Part shown: positions 1 to 8,089 of the stretch, piece after piece
Numbering within the stretch: the stretch's first letter is position 1
Layout: each line of letters begins with the position of its first letter
NCBI RefSeq assembly: GCF_011764545.1
Contig: NZ_AP022870.1
Location: 8,686,001 to 8,750,000 of the forward strand
Length of the DNA: 64,000 nucleotides
Direction of reading: 5' to 3'
Origin: Phytohabitans flavus
GTDB taxonomy: Bacteria > Actinomycetota > Actinomycetes > Mycobacteriales > Micromonosporaceae
Translations under genes and position numbers: made by a program
Notes under the pieces: model-generated
Told to the model about the DNA's origin: nothing
The model's input: the letters and a program-made list of their open reading frames with translations, nothing else
The model's database searches: none

Positions 1-290
1 AGGTACGCGCTCAGCGCCTCGCCTCCGGTGATCTCCCGCCCCTCCAGCCACATCGATGCCTGAGCGTCGACCGCCCGCCGCGGGCCATCGATATACCGCC
101 GGGGTATGGCGCGCTTGCGTCGCTCGGCAACGGTGCCGAAGACATAGCCCGTGTCGTCGAGGCAGACCGAAGAAGGCCAGACCAGGCTGCCAGTGCCCGG
201 CTCGCGCAGGAGCCCGGACTGGTCACCGACGACCAATGCCACGCGGGTGGCCGACGTGCCGACATCGACCACCAGGATCGGCTCGGCCAT
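1..290 (-). CDS. Hsp70-like protein, N-terminal part (cut by window edge)
   Basis: The reading frame opens at an ATG (complement of 288-290) and runs off the left edge with no stop, giving 96 residues. It begins MAEPILVVDVGTSATRVAL, the phosphate-1 strand of actin/Hsp70 ATPases, and continues with a stretch (LDDTGYVFGTVAERRK) typical of actinobacterial Hsp70-family proteins that often carry extra C-terminal domains. An AAGGAC ribosome-binding site lies just upstream. The C-terminal architecture is outside the window, so chaperone or other function is not decided. It is divergent from the sigma factor gene; the 236 bases between them show no other gene. Confidence 0.75.
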   Translation of the reverse strand, partial: MAEPILVVDVGTSATRVALVVGDQSGLLREPGTGSLVWPSSVCLDDTGYVFGTVAERRKRAIPRRYIDGPRRAVDAQASMWLEGREITGGEALSAY

Positions 291-526
291 GAGCGGTCCT
301 TGAGGGGAATGGGGGCGGCTGGAAGTTTCGAACTACAGGGAGTTCCGGCATAGTTTCCGCGAGTCTTACGGCCACGTCCACCCTCCGGAGGGTCACGGCA
401 CAAGCCAAGCGGACGATGTGGATGCAGCGGAAACAGGTCGGTAACAATCGATCGACCAATCCGGGTACCGTACGGCACCGAAGTACCGATATGGGCGCGC
501 AGATGATCGGCGAGAGGCTGGCATTG

Positions 527-1153
527 ATGAGCGAGGGCGGCAACGAGGGGCCGCAGCGGGTGGAGCAGCTATCGGCCGTGCCCGCGTCGCCGCCGGACCC
601 CGCCGCGGAGGCCGGCGAGCTGCTGCGCGCGGTCGCGCGCGGCGACGAGGCCGCGTTCACGCGCCTCTACGACCTCGTGGCCCCACGGGTGTACGGCCTG
701 GCCCGGCGGGTCCTGCGTGACCCCGCCCAAGCCGAGGAGGTGGCGCAGGAGGTGCTCGTCGAGGTCTGGCGCACCGCCAGCCGCTACGACCCGGCGCGCG
801 GCTCGGCCACCTCGTGGGTCTTCACGATCGCCCACCGCCGCGCCGTCGACCGGGTCCGCTCGGAGCAGGCCGGCGCCGAGCGGGCCCGCCGGGTGGCGGC
901 CACGCAGGGCGAGACGCCGTACGACGAGGTGGTCGACCAGGCCACCACGCGCCTTGAGCAGCAGCAGGTGCGGCGGTGCATCCAGACGCTCACCGGGCTC
1001 CAGCGCGAGGCGATCACGTTGGCCTACTACGGCGGGTACACGTACCGCGAGGTCGCCGAGCTGCTCGGCACCGCGCTGCCGACCATCAAGACGCGCATGC
1101 GGGACGGGTTGATCCGGCTGCGCGACTGCCTCGGCGTGGAGGTGACGGCATGA
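527..1153 (+). CDS. sigK: ECF RNA polymerase sigma factor SigK
   Basis: A 208-residue ECF sigma factor. Region 2 (about residues 40-105) contains FTRLYDLVAPRVYGLARRVL and the DPAQAEEVAQEVLVEVWR helix that contacts -10 DNA; region 4 (about 150-200) ends with the helix-turn-helix YREVAELLGTALPTIKTRMR. The frame is open from 416, but the ATG at 527 has a GAGAGG ribosome-binding site at a good distance, and the upstream codons do not look sigma-like. The next gene overlaps by four bases (ATGA) and encodes an RskA-type zinc-motif anti-sigma factor, the standard SigK partner, held at the membrane until released by proteolysis (known for the family). Confidence 0.88.
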   Translation: MSEGGNEGPQRVEQLSAVPASPPDPAAEAGELLRAVARGDEAAFTRLYDLVAPRVYGLARRVLRDPAQAEEVAQEVLVEVWRTASRYDPARGSATSWVFTIAHRRAVDRVRSEQAGAERARRVAATQGETPYDEVVDQATTRLEQQQVRRCIQTLTGLQREAITLAYYGGYTYREVAELLGTALPTIKTRMRDGLIRLRDCLGVEVTA

Positions 1154-1920
1154 CTGACGTACACAGTGATGCCCACGCGCTCGCCGGGGCGTATGCGCTG
1201 CACGCCCTGTCCGACATCGAGCGGGCGGCGTTCGCCCGCCATCTGGCCGGGTGCGAGTCCTGCACACACGAGGTCGCCGAGCTGGAGGAGACCGCCGCGC
1301 GGCTGGCCGACGGCGCCTGGTCGATCCCGCCACCCCGCCTCCGCGACAACGTGCTCGCCGAGATCCGCCAGACCCGCCAGGTGGCGCCGGGCCGCCCGGA
1401 TAGTCCGGCCCGCGCCGTGTCCACTACCACCGGCGGCGGCTGGCGGCGCAGGCCGCTCATGGTCGCGGCAGCCGCCGCCGTGGTCCTGGCCGCGGGCACG
1501 GGCACGGTGTCATACGTGGCGCAGGAGCAGCGGGTACGGGACGAGCGCGCCACAGCCGAGGCCCTCCGCGCCGAGTCGGCCCGGATCCAGGAGGTGCTCG
1601 CCGCCTCCGACGCGCGGCTGCGCTCCGCACCGGTGACCGGGGGCGGGCAGGTCACGATGGTGCTCTCGGAGAGCCTGGACGAGGGCGTGGTCATGCTCTC
1701 CGGCGCCCAACCGCCCGGTACCGACCGGGCGTACCAGCTCTGGTACCTCTCCAGCGGCGGGCTGGACTCGCGCGGCGTGCTCCCGGCCGGCGAGGGCGGG
1801 GCGACCAAGCTCATCAAGAACATCCGCGGCATGGACAACCTCGGCGTCACGATCGAGCCGAAGGACGGCTCGACTACACCGAGCGCGCCGACGGTGGCGA
1901 GTGTGCCCACGGATGCCTGA
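1150..1920 (+). CDS. rskA: Anti-sigma-K factor RskA
   Basis: A 256-residue membrane anti-sigma factor, translationally coupled to sigK through an ATGA overlap. The N-terminal cytoplasmic domain carries the zinc-associated HxxxCxxC motif (His31, Cys35, Cys38, in RHLAGCESC). One membrane helix follows at about residues 97-119 (LMVAAAAAVVLAAGTGTVSY). The extracytoplasmic C-terminal domain (about 150-250, with TDRAYQLWYLSSGG) is the RskA fold. In the family the N-terminal domain sequesters SigK and regulated intramembrane proteolysis frees it. Length and order of parts match the family. Confidence 0.9.
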   Translation: MTDVHSDAHALAGAYALHALSDIERAAFARHLAGCESCTHEVAELEETAARLADGAWSIPPPRLRDNVLAEIRQTRQVAPGRPDSPARAVSTTTGGGWRRRPLMVAAAAAVVLAAGTGTVSYVAQEQRVRDERATAEALRAESARIQEVLAASDARLRSAPVTGGGQVTMVLSESLDEGVVMLSGAQPPGTDRAYQLWYLSSGGLDSRGVLPAGEGGATKLIKNIRGMDNLGVTIEPKDGSTTPSAPTVASVPTDA

Positions 1921-1955
1921 AGATATTCGCTTCCCGCCGTCGCTAAGGTGATGCC

Positions 1956-1982
1956 GTGACGTTTTTCTTCCTCGCCCGCTGA
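1956..1982 (+). CDS. Putative leader peptide MTFFFLAR
   Basis: An eight-codon frame, GTG ACG TTT TTC TTC CTC GCC CGC TGA, with an AAGGTG ribosome-binding site at 1945-1950. Three consecutive phenylalanine codons in so short a frame are what ribosome-mediated attenuators use. The stop codon is followed at once by three hairpins (1987-2060), the last covering the ribosome-binding site of the methyltransferase gene. No homology is claimed; the call rests on architecture. It could be a chance frame. Confidence 0.5.
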   Translation: MTFFFLAR

Positions 1983-1986
1983 CCCC

Positions 1987-2060
1987 CACTAGCGGGTCGC
2001 GGGTCCCCACCGCTGGTGATGCGGGGCGGCGCAGCGCCGTCCCGGGTCCTGCCGCGGGAG
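1987..2060 (+). promoter_or_regulatory. Candidate attenuator with alternative hairpins
   Basis: H1 pairs CACTAGCGG (1987-1995) with CCGCTGGTG (2010-2018), nine pairs including one G-U. H2 pairs GGGGCGGCG (2023-2031) with CGCCGTCCC (2035-2043), nine pairs on a 3-base loop. H3 pairs TCCCG (2040-2044) with CGGGA (2055-2059), hiding the GGGAG ribosome-binding site (2056-2060) of the methyltransferase gene. H2 and H3 share bases 2040-2043 and cannot coexist, as in classical leader control. There is no U-tract, so translational control is the simpler reading (inference). Confidence 0.45.
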
Positions 2061-2067
2061 AAGAACG

Positions 2068-3066
2068 ATGCACGCGCGCCTTCTGGCGCGGACGGTGCGA
2101 GGCATGGAAACCCTGGTCGCCGACGAGATCCGCGAGCGCGGACTCGGTCAGGTCGACCTCATCGGCCACCGCGAGGTGCACTTCACCTCGTCGGACCCGG
2201 CCGCGGCGATCCGTGCCCTGCCCACCGCCGACGATGTACTGCTCGTGGCCGCCGTCATCCACGGAATCGGCCACACAAAAGACGACCTCCACCGCCTCAC
2301 GGAGCTGGGTGACCTTGCCTGGGCTCCGCGCCGCCCGCTCGACGTCTCCGCCACGGTGGTGGGGGCGCGCCGCTTCGGCAGGTACGACGTCGAGGACGCC
2401 CTCGGCGCGCACCTGTCGAGGATGCTCGGCGTGCCGTACCACTCCCGCCGGGGCGGAGTGCGCCCACCGCCCGGTACCACCTCGTGGCGGGTGACGATCG
2501 AGGGCAAGCGGGCCACCGTGGCCGTACGGCAGGGCGACCGACCCGCCCACCGACGCGCCTACAAGCGGGCGAGCGTGCCCGGCACGCTGCACCCGCCGGT
2601 GGCCGCCGCGATGGTACGGCTGGCCGGCATCGCACCCGGTGACGTGGTGCTCGACCCGTGCTGCGGGGCGGGCACGCTCCTGATGGAGGCAGCCACGTCC
2701 GGCGCTGGCCTCGTCGGTGTCGACCGAGCTCCGGCTGCGCTCGGTGCGGCTCGGCTGAACGCTGCCGGCTTCGCCGTCTCATGGATCGGTGCCGACGCAG
2801 GCCGGCTACCAATCCGGCGAGGAAGCGTGGACCGCGTCCTGGTCAACCCGCCATGGAATCGCCAGGTGCCGGCACACGGCACGCTCGCCACCGACCCGGC
2901 GTGCCTCTGGTCGGAAATTCGCCGCGTCCTCCGCCCGCATGGCCGCTTGGTCGCCCTACTGTACGAGGACGACTGCCTGCCCGAGGATTGGCCTGTGGAA
3001 GCGGTTTACCCGATTCGAATATCGGGAGCAAAAGCGTCGATCGTTCTGGCTAGATATACTCAGTGA
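2068..3066 (+). CDS. THUMP-domain class I RNA methyltransferase (TrmN/Trm14-like)
   Basis: A 332-residue protein. The N-terminal half (about 1-160) resembles the ferredoxin-like plus THUMP RNA-binding region of tRNA guanosine-N2 methyltransferases; the C-terminal half is a Rossmann methyltransferase with the SAM motif DPCCGAGTLL (196-205), an acidic GVDRA strand end (217-221) and the catalytic NPPW motif (260-263) of N-methyltransferases. The start at 2068 has GGGAG seven bases upstream. TrmN in Thermus and archaeal Trm14 make m2G6 in tRNA (known); which RNA this enzyme modifies is not shown. An RlmL-like rRNA role is the alternative. The Phe-rich leader upstream suggests regulated expression. 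Confidence 0.75.
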   Translation: MHARLLARTVRGMETLVADEIRERGLGQVDLIGHREVHFTSSDPAAAIRALPTADDVLLVAAVIHGIGHTKDDLHRLTELGDLAWAPRRPLDVSATVVGARRFGRYDVEDALGAHLSRMLGVPYHSRRGGVRPPPGTTSWRVTIEGKRATVAVRQGDRPAHRRAYKRASVPGTLHPPVAAAMVRLAGIAPGDVVLDPCCGAGTLLMEAATSGAGLVGVDRAPAALGAARLNAAGFAVSWIGADAGRLPIRRGSVDRVLVNPPWNRQVPAHGTLATDPACLWSEIRRVLRPHGRLVALLYEDDCLPEDWPVEAVYPIRISGAKASIVLARYTQ

Positions 3067-3115
3067 GTAATGCCGAACATTGACGCTGGCGCTAAGTGCT
3101 CCTTGGGTCTGAAAT

Positions 3116-3727
3116 TCAGATGGCATGCGGATCGGGCTCCGTGGCGCTATGCCATTCTTCGTCTACAATTCTGGTAAACCGTCGCTGCGCGGCTGACGAG
3201 GTATCGGCCCAGGTGAGGTGGATTCGTTGCCACCACTCCCATGCAACTCGACCCTTGAATAACCGGGCTACCGCGTATCGCACCTGATTTTCGCTCATTC
3301 CTCCCATCTGCCAGGTTGACATCCAATACCCGACCATCAAGTTGACGTAGACCTCTTGGCGGATGTTCGGCAGGCCTGCGACATCCGGGAGGATAGCCTC
3401 GAGAAGTTCTCGATCGTTAAGGGCGAGGCTGACGATTTCAAAATGCCGTTGCCGCTCCGCGGCAAGTTGATCTATTGCCATTTGTCGTCGCTGCAGAGCC
3501 AGTGAGCCGGCGATTCCACATAAGGCAAGACCGGACAAGGCCGCCGATATTCCGCCGTATGCTGTACCTATCTCGGCGTAGTGCGACCAGTCAGCGTTTT
3601 CGTCGTTCATGCGAGCCAGCAAACCAGGAGAGGCGATGATTAAGTACAACACTGAGATAAGCAGCCCTGCGGCGGCGGCTAGTAAGGCGGCTCGGTTCAG
3701 AAGAGAAGAGTTAGTGGGACGGGGCAC
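3116..3727 (-). CDS. DUF6082-family membrane protein
   Basis: A 203-residue protein starting at a GTG (3727) with GGGAG upstream. Two hydrophobic helices lie near the N terminus (about 12-32, ALLAAAAGLLISVLYLIIA, and about 55-75), followed by a soluble region with HFEIVSLALNDRELLEAI, VYVNLMVGYWMSTW and VAWEWWQRIHLTW, which match the pattern of actinobacterial DUF6082 proteins. Base composition is clearly lower in GC than the neighbours and codon use is less biased, hinting at later acquisition. It is convergent with the methyltransferase gene, ending 49 bases beyond it. Function is unknown. Confidence 0.65.
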   Translation of the reverse strand: MPRPTNSSLLNRAALLAAAAGLLISVLYLIIASPGLLARMNDENADWSHYAEIGTAYGGISAALSGLALCGIAGSLALQRRQMAIDQLAAERQRHFEIVSLALNDRELLEAILPDVAGLPNIRQEVYVNLMVGYWMSTWQMGGMSENQVRYAVARLFKGRVAWEWWQRIHLTWADTSSAAQRRFTRIVDEEWHSATEPDPHAI

Positions 3728-3848
3728 GGCGTCTCCCTAAAGATCCAAGTCACTGACTCGCCTTGTCAAGGTACTTGCCCGCGCCAAGCTTCTGTCGGCG
3801 CAAACCCAACTGGCCTTCGACGACAACGGCGCCGGTGGGGTGCATTCC

Positions 3849-4319
3849 TTAGAGGCGGGCGGCGATGATCTGGGCGGCGCGGCGCAGGGTGGCCAGGTCG
3901 CGGGCGGAGGCGCCGGCCAGCACGTCGGCCACCGCCCGCACCCGCGCCGCCCGGCCGCGCTCCAGCAGCCGCTTTCCCGCCGCCGTCGCGGTCACCAGCA
4001 CCACACGGCGGTCGGTCGCGGAACGCTCGCGCACCGCGAGGCCGTCCGCCTCCAGGGCGGCCACGAGCTTGGTGATGGCCGGCGGGGAGACCTGCTCGAT
4101 CGCGGCCAGGCGGGTGATCGGCTGCGGGCCGGCGAAGACGACCACGGACAGCAGCGACGCGCGCGGCCCGTCGAGGTCCATGCCGGCATCCTGGGTACGG
4201 GCCACGCGCAGCAGCCGCACCGCGGCCGAGTGCAACAGGTTGGCGGTCTCGTGGCGCTCGTCGGCCGGCACACCGGCTGGGCGGCTGGGCAGCCGTGCTT
4301 GCCCCGACTGCTTCACCAT
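3849..4319 (-). CDS. MarR-family transcriptional regulator
   Basis: A 156-residue MarR-type winged helix protein. The recognition region PITRLAAIEQVSPPAITKLV (about 67-86) is followed by the wing VRERSATDRRVVLVTATAAG with the DRR signature of the family; long helices flank it for dimerisation. It is divergent from a VOC-fold gene, with only 44 bases between the two start codons, so it probably controls itself and that neighbour. A perfect palindrome touches its start codon. Effector unknown. Confidence 0.85.
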   Translation of the reverse strand: MVKQSGQARLPSRPAGVPADERHETANLLHSAAVRLLRVARTQDAGMDLDGPRASLLSVVVFAGPQPITRLAAIEQVSPPAITKLVAALEADGLAVRERSATDRRVVLVTATAAGKRLLERGRAARVRAVADVLAGASARDLATLRRAAQIIAARL

Positions 4320-4342
4320 GGTTAACCTTTTACCACAGTTAT
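4320..4342. promoter_or_regulatory. Candidate MarR operator
   Basis: The gap between the divergent MarR and VOC genes holds the perfect palindrome GGTTAACC (4320-4327), directly against the MarR start codon, and a second TTA-rich half-site (CAGTTATG, 4336-4343). MarR proteins usually bind palindromes in such shared gaps. Assignment is by position only. Confidence 0.35.
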
Positions 4343-4363
4343 GTATCCGCCCAGGAGGTGGCC

Positions 4364-4729
4364 ATGGCGCTCGGTCCGGTGGCCCAGATCCACGTCAGCG
4401 TCCGCGACATCGACCGGTCGGTGGCGTTCTACCGTGACGTGCTCGGCATCCCGCTGCTCTTCCAGGTGCCGGGCCAGCAGATGGCCTTCTTCGCCAGCGG
4501 CGACGTCCGGCTCTACCTGGGGGTGCCGGAGAGCGCGGAGTTCGCCAGCCGATGCACGCTCTACTTCCGGGTCGACGACATCGAGGCGGAGCACGATCGC
4601 CTGGTGGCGGCGGGCGTCGAGTCGTTCGGCAAGCCGCACGTCGTCCATCGCGACGGGGCGACCGAGCTGTGGATGTCGTTCTTCAGCGACCCGGACGGCC
4701 ACAAGCTAGGTCTGATGCAGGAGCGCTAG
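4364..4729 (+). CDS. VOC-fold (glyoxalase/bleomycin resistance-like) protein
   Basis: A 121-residue vicinal-oxygen-chelate protein. The two beta-alpha-beta-beta-beta modules are recognisable: IHVSVRDIDRSVAFYRDVLG near the N terminus and FRVDDIEAEHDRLVAAGV after the middle, ending with the family motif FSDPDGHKLGLMQ. His9 of the first module and the C-terminal ELW region are plausible metal ligands. The ATG at 4364 has a strong AGGAGG (4353-4358). It is divergent from the MarR gene, which suggests an inducible detoxifying or ring-cleaving enzyme; substrate unknown. Confidence 0.82.
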   Translation: MALGPVAQIHVSVRDIDRSVAFYRDVLGIPLLFQVPGQQMAFFASGDVRLYLGVPESAEFASRCTLYFRVDDIEAEHDRLVAAGVESFGKPHVVHRDGATELWMSFFSDPDGHKLGLMQER

Positions 4730-4737
4730 CGCGGAGG

Positions 4738-6054
4738 CTACGCGCCCCACTCGTGGGGCTGACCGGTCGCCTCCAGCACCGAGAGCCACAGGTCGCCGTT
4801 GGGGTCGACGGTGTTGCGGCGGCTGATCGCGAGCGGGATGGGGATGTTGACGAAGCGCCCGTGCCACCGCCCCACCACCATCGCGGTACGCCCCGCCATC
4901 GCCGCGTGCACGGCCGTGTGCGCGAGCCGCAGGCAGTACACGCTGTCGTACGAGTTGGCGGGCACGCTGCGGATCGCATAGCTGGGGTCGACGTACTTGA
5001 GGTACACCTCGTCGCCCCGGGCGGCGAAGTGCTCGCCGATCCGCTCCCTCAGAAAGAGCCCGATGTCCCGGAGCATCGTGTTGCCCGAGGCGTCGTAGCG
5101 GGCCGGTGCGGCCGGCAGGTGCTCCTGCCCGGCGCCCTCGGCGACCACCACGACAGCGTGGCCGCGCCGCTTGACCCGGTCGGCCAGATGGTTCAGGAAG
5201 CCGTCGAGCGGGAACGGCACCTCGGGTATCAGCACGTAGTCGGCGTCGGTGTTGGCGAGCGCGGCGTAGCAGGCGATGAAGCCGGAGTGCCGTCCCATCA
5301 GCCGCACCAGCCCCACACCGCCGGGCACCGACCGCGCCTCCACGTGCGCGGTGCGGATCGACTCGGCCGCCTTGGCGAACGCGGTCTGGAAGCCGAAGCT
5401 GTGATCCAGGTACGGGATGTCGTTGTCGATCGTCTTCGGCACGCCGATCACCGAGATCTTCAGCCCGCGTTCGGCCACGGTGTCGGCGATCCGGAGCGCA
5501 CCGCGCATCGTGCCGTCGCCGCCGATCACGAAGAGCACGTTGATGCCCATCTGCTCCAGGCAGTCGACGATCTCGTCCGGGTCCTGCTCCCCGCGGGAGG
5601 TGCCGAGGATCGTGCCGCCGTCCTCGTTGATGCCGCGCACCATGTCGGGCGTGAGGTCCAGCACCTGCCGCCCGTACCGTGCGATGAAGCCCTGGTATCC
5701 ATTGCGGAAGCCGGCGATCCGGTGCACCCCGTAGTGCAGGGTGAGCTCCATGACCAGGCCGCGGATGACGTCGTTGAGCCCCGGGCAGAGGCCGCCGCAG
5801 GTGACGATGCCGACCCGGACCTTGGAGGGGTGGAAGTAGATCTTCCGGCGGGGACCGGCCGGCTCGAAGCCGGGCAGCTTGTCGACGGGTGTGCCGTGGG
5901 CCGCGACCATCGCCACGGTGTCGTCCAGCAGCACCCGGTCGTCCTCGTCGACGTAGTGCTCCGTCGTACGGCGCGGCTCCAGCAGGGCTGCCAGCGGCGA
6001 GTCGATGCGGCACGGGCCGAGCGTGCGCACCGCCAGGGCGTCGTCCGAGATCAT
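4738..6054 (-). CDS. 6-phosphofructokinase, ATP-dependent (plant/protist-like clade)
   Basis: A 438-residue PFK-fold enzyme that phosphorylates fructose 6-phosphate. Motifs seen: VGIVTCGGLCPGLND (start of the nucleotide domain), GGDGTMRGA, PKTIDNDI with the catalytic aspartates, MGRHSGFIA and SYAIRSVPANS. Gly after GGD points to ATP rather than pyrophosphate as donor, while the Lys in PKTIDND is shared with the longer PFK clade (family knowledge). A TTG start at 6069 is possible, but the ATG at 6054 has a GGAGGG five bases upstream and is preferred. The gene is convergent with the VOC gene, eight bases apart. Confidence 0.85.
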   Translation of the reverse strand: MISDDALAVRTLGPCRIDSPLAALLEPRRTTEHYVDEDDRVLLDDTVAMVAAHGTPVDKLPGFEPAGPRRKIYFHPSKVRVGIVTCGGLCPGLNDVIRGLVMELTLHYGVHRIAGFRNGYQGFIARYGRQVLDLTPDMVRGINEDGGTILGTSRGEQDPDEIVDCLEQMGINVLFVIGGDGTMRGALRIADTVAERGLKISVIGVPKTIDNDIPYLDHSFGFQTAFAKAAESIRTAHVEARSVPGGVGLVRLMGRHSGFIACYAALANTDADYVLIPEVPFPLDGFLNHLADRVKRRGHAVVVVAEGAGQEHLPAAPARYDASGNTMLRDIGLFLRERIGEHFAARGDEVYLKYVDPSYAIRSVPANSYDSVYCLRLAHTAVHAAMAGRTAMVVGRWHGRFVNIPIPLAISRRNTVDPNGDLWLSVLEATGQPHEWGA

Positions 6055-6173
6055 GTCACCCTCCGCCAAGTGTCGCCACGACCATAGCGGTAGCTGGTTA
6101 CAGGCGTACTACCTGACGAAAGACAGGGGCGACGGTTGCCCTTCGGGCCCTGCGTGGCCCACCCCGGTGTCCA

Positions 6174-6179
6174 TAGCGT
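6174..6179 (+). promoter_or_regulatory. Candidate -10 element of a leaderless promoter
   Basis: TAGCGT fits TANNNT and lies seven bases before the ATG at 6187, where no ribosome-binding site is visible. This spacing would start the mRNA at or next to the start codon. No convincing -35 is seen. Confidence 0.35.
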
Positions 6180-6186
6180 CGGACGC

Positions 6187-7110
6187 ATGACCATCACTGT
6201 GACCGGCCTGACGAAACGTTACGGCGCGACCACTGCGGTGCACGACATCTCGCTGCGGATCGCGCCAGGCCGGGTGACCGGGTTTCTCGGGCCGAACGGC
6301 TCGGGCAAATCCACCACCATCCGCATGATCCTGGGACTGGACCGGCCAACCGCCGGCAGCGCGCTTGTGAACGGCAAGCCGTACGCCGAGCTGAAGAATC
6401 CACTTCGGACAGTTGGTGCACTGCTCGACGCTCGCGCGGTGCACCCGGGCCGTAGCGCCCGCAACCACCTGCGTGCGATGGCGCGCAGCAACGGCATACC
6501 CGAGCGGCGCGTGGGCGAGGTGCTGGAGACGGTCGGCCTCCGTGACGTGGCGCGGAAGCGGGCCGGCGGTTTCTCACTCGGCATGAGCCAGCGGCTCGGC
6601 ATCGCGGAGGCGCTGCTCGGCGACCCTGAGGTACTGATCTTCGACGAGCCGGTCAACGGGCTCGACCCGGACGGCGTGCGGTGGATACGCCAGCTCATGC
6701 GCGCGCTGGCCGCCGAGGGGCGTACCGTCTTCGTCTCCAGCCACCTCATGAGCGAGATGCAGCAGACCGCCGACCACCTCGTCGTGATCGGCAAGGGCCG
6801 GATCATCCGGGACGCCCCGATCGCCGAGGTGATCGCGGGAAGCTCGACAACCGCCATCCGGGTGCGTACGCCGGACGCGGAGGCGCTGCGCCATCAGCTC
6901 GCAGCCGCGACGATCGCAGTAAGCCACACCGGCCCGGACGAGCTGACCGTTACCGGCGCGCAGATCGAGCGGATCGGCGACATCGCGTACGAGGCTGGGG
7001 TGCGCCTGCACGAGCTGAGCCGGCGGGACGCCTCACTGGAGGAGGCGTACCTGGAGCTGACCGCGCCGAGCGTCGAGTACGCCGCACCGGCACCGGGAGA
7101 GTCCCGGTGA
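6187..7110 (+). CDS. ABC transporter ATP-binding protein (ABC-2 type)
   Basis: A 307-residue ATPase with Walker A GPNGSGKST, signature FSLGMSQRL, Walker B VLIFDEPVNGLDPDG and the H-loop VSSHLMSEM. The C-terminal extension of about 90 residues is usual for DrrA/bacitracin-type exporters. The ATG at 6187 is chosen because homology begins there; it lacks a ribosome-binding site and may be leaderless. The stop overlaps the permease start (GTGA), so the two form an export complex. Cargo is not shown. Confidence 0.88.
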   Translation: MTITVTGLTKRYGATTAVHDISLRIAPGRVTGFLGPNGSGKSTTIRMILGLDRPTAGSALVNGKPYAELKNPLRTVGALLDARAVHPGRSARNHLRAMARSNGIPERRVGEVLETVGLRDVARKRAGGFSLGMSQRLGIAEALLGDPEVLIFDEPVNGLDPDGVRWIRQLMRALAAEGRTVFVSSHLMSEMQQTADHLVVIGKGRIIRDAPIAEVIAGSSTTAIRVRTPDAEALRHQLAAATIAVSHTGPDELTVTGAQIERIGDIAYEAGVRLHELSRRDASLEEAYLELTAPSVEYAAPAPGESR

Positions 7111-7832
7111 CCGCGGCGGCCGAGTGGGTGAAGCTCTGGACGGTGCGCTCCACGTGGTGGTGCGTCGCGGCAAGCGTCACGCTGATGGGCTGCACGGCCT
7201 TCTTGCTGGCCAACGACTTCGTGTACGACATCGAGCACCCCGACCAGCAGTCGGTGCGCGACACGGCGGCCACCACGCAGTCGATAGTGGACCCGGCCGC
7301 GGCGTCGGTATCGCTCGCCCAGTTCGCGGTGATCGCGCTGGCCATGCTGGTGATCACATCTGAGTACTCCACTGGCGCGATCCGGTCCACGCTGCGGGCG
7401 GTGCCGGTCCGCGGCCGGGTACTGCTGGCCAAGGCCGCCGTGGCCGCGGCGGCGACCTTCGGCGCGGGGCTGGTTCTCGCCGTCGCCGGCCTGTTCGCGG
7501 CGCGACTGGGCCTGCGGGAATACGCGGTCGTGGACCTTGGCGACGCGGGGGCGGTGGCGGTACGGATCGCCGTCTACCTCGCGCTTGTCGCGGTCTTCAG
7601 CGTCGGGATGGGCGCCGCCCTGCGCAGCGCGGTCGGCACGCTCTCGGCGGTGCTTGTGTTACTGGTCGGCCTGTCGATGGTGGTACCCGAACCGGCCTCG
7701 GAATACATGCCGGGCGTGGCCGGCGGGATGTTCGTGGCGGACGGTGACGCGAGTGGGGCGCTGATACTGGTCGCCTGGACTGGCGCGGTCCTGGCGGCGG
7801 GCTACGCGGTCATCAGGCGGCGCGACGCCTGA
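7107..7832 (+). CDS. ABC transporter permease (ABC-2 type)
   Basis: A 241-residue membrane protein, translationally coupled to the ATPase. About six hydrophobic helices can be counted, starting with WWCVAASVTLMGCTAFLL and ending with LVAWTGAVLAAGYAVIRR; the loop after the second helix has ITSEYSTGAIRSTLRAVP, a signature of this permease family (coupling-helix region). The GTG start overlaps the preceding stop. Exported substrate unknown. Confidence 0.83.
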   Translation: MTAAAEWVKLWTVRSTWWCVAASVTLMGCTAFLLANDFVYDIEHPDQQSVRDTAATTQSIVDPAAASVSLAQFAVIALAMLVITSEYSTGAIRSTLRAVPVRGRVLLAKAAVAAAATFGAGLVLAVAGLFAARLGLREYAVVDLGDAGAVAVRIAVYLALVAVFSVGMGAALRSAVGTLSAVLVLLVGLSMVVPEPASEYMPGVAGGMFVADGDASGALILVAWTGAVLAAGYAVIRRRDA

Positions 7833-7840
7833 CCGAACGG

Positions 7841-7869
7841 CGGGAGTGCGGCGACCGGCCGCACTCCCG
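7841..7869. terminator. Bidirectional hairpin terminator
   Basis: CGGGAGTGCGGC (7841-7852) pairs perfectly with GCCGCACTCCCG (7858-7869) around a 5-base loop. It sits between the ends of the convergent ABC permease and DUF397 genes. Confidence 0.7.
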
Positions 7870-7879
7870 GTCCGAAGGG

Positions 7880-8071
7880 CTACCGGCGGTCGAACTCGCC
7901 GAGCTGCACACCCTCCAGAAACTCCTGCCAGTGGTCACGCCCGAAGCCGAGCACCGGCCCGCCGCGCTCCTTGCTGTCTCGCATTTGGACAGTGGCAGCG
8001 TCGTGGCGTGCCTCCACACAGTTACCGTTGCTGTAGCTGCGCGAGCTCTTGCGCCAAGAGTTCGTCAACAC
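7880..8071 (-). CDS. DUF397 domain protein
   Basis: A 63-residue protein with the DUF397 hallmarks: WRKSSRSYSNGNCVEA near the start, VQMRDSKERGGPVLGF in the middle and a terminal W-x-F-L region. It lies 18 bases downstream of an XRE/DUF5753 regulator on the same strand. Such pairs are abundant in actinomycetes and resemble WhiJ/BldB-type regulator-antagonist or toxin-antitoxin-like modules (family knowledge); the individual role is unknown. Confidence 0.88.
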   Translation of the reverse strand: MLTNSWRKSSRSYSNGNCVEARHDAATVQMRDSKERGGPVLGFGRDHWQEFLEGVQLGEFDRR

Positions 8072-8089
8072 CGAGTTGTTCTCACATTC

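Noticed and set aside
4552..6087. 511-residue frame on the plus strand opposite phosphofructokinase
   Set aside because: It is antisense to a clearly conserved enzyme and has the His/Gly/Arg-rich composition of a high-GC shadow frame.
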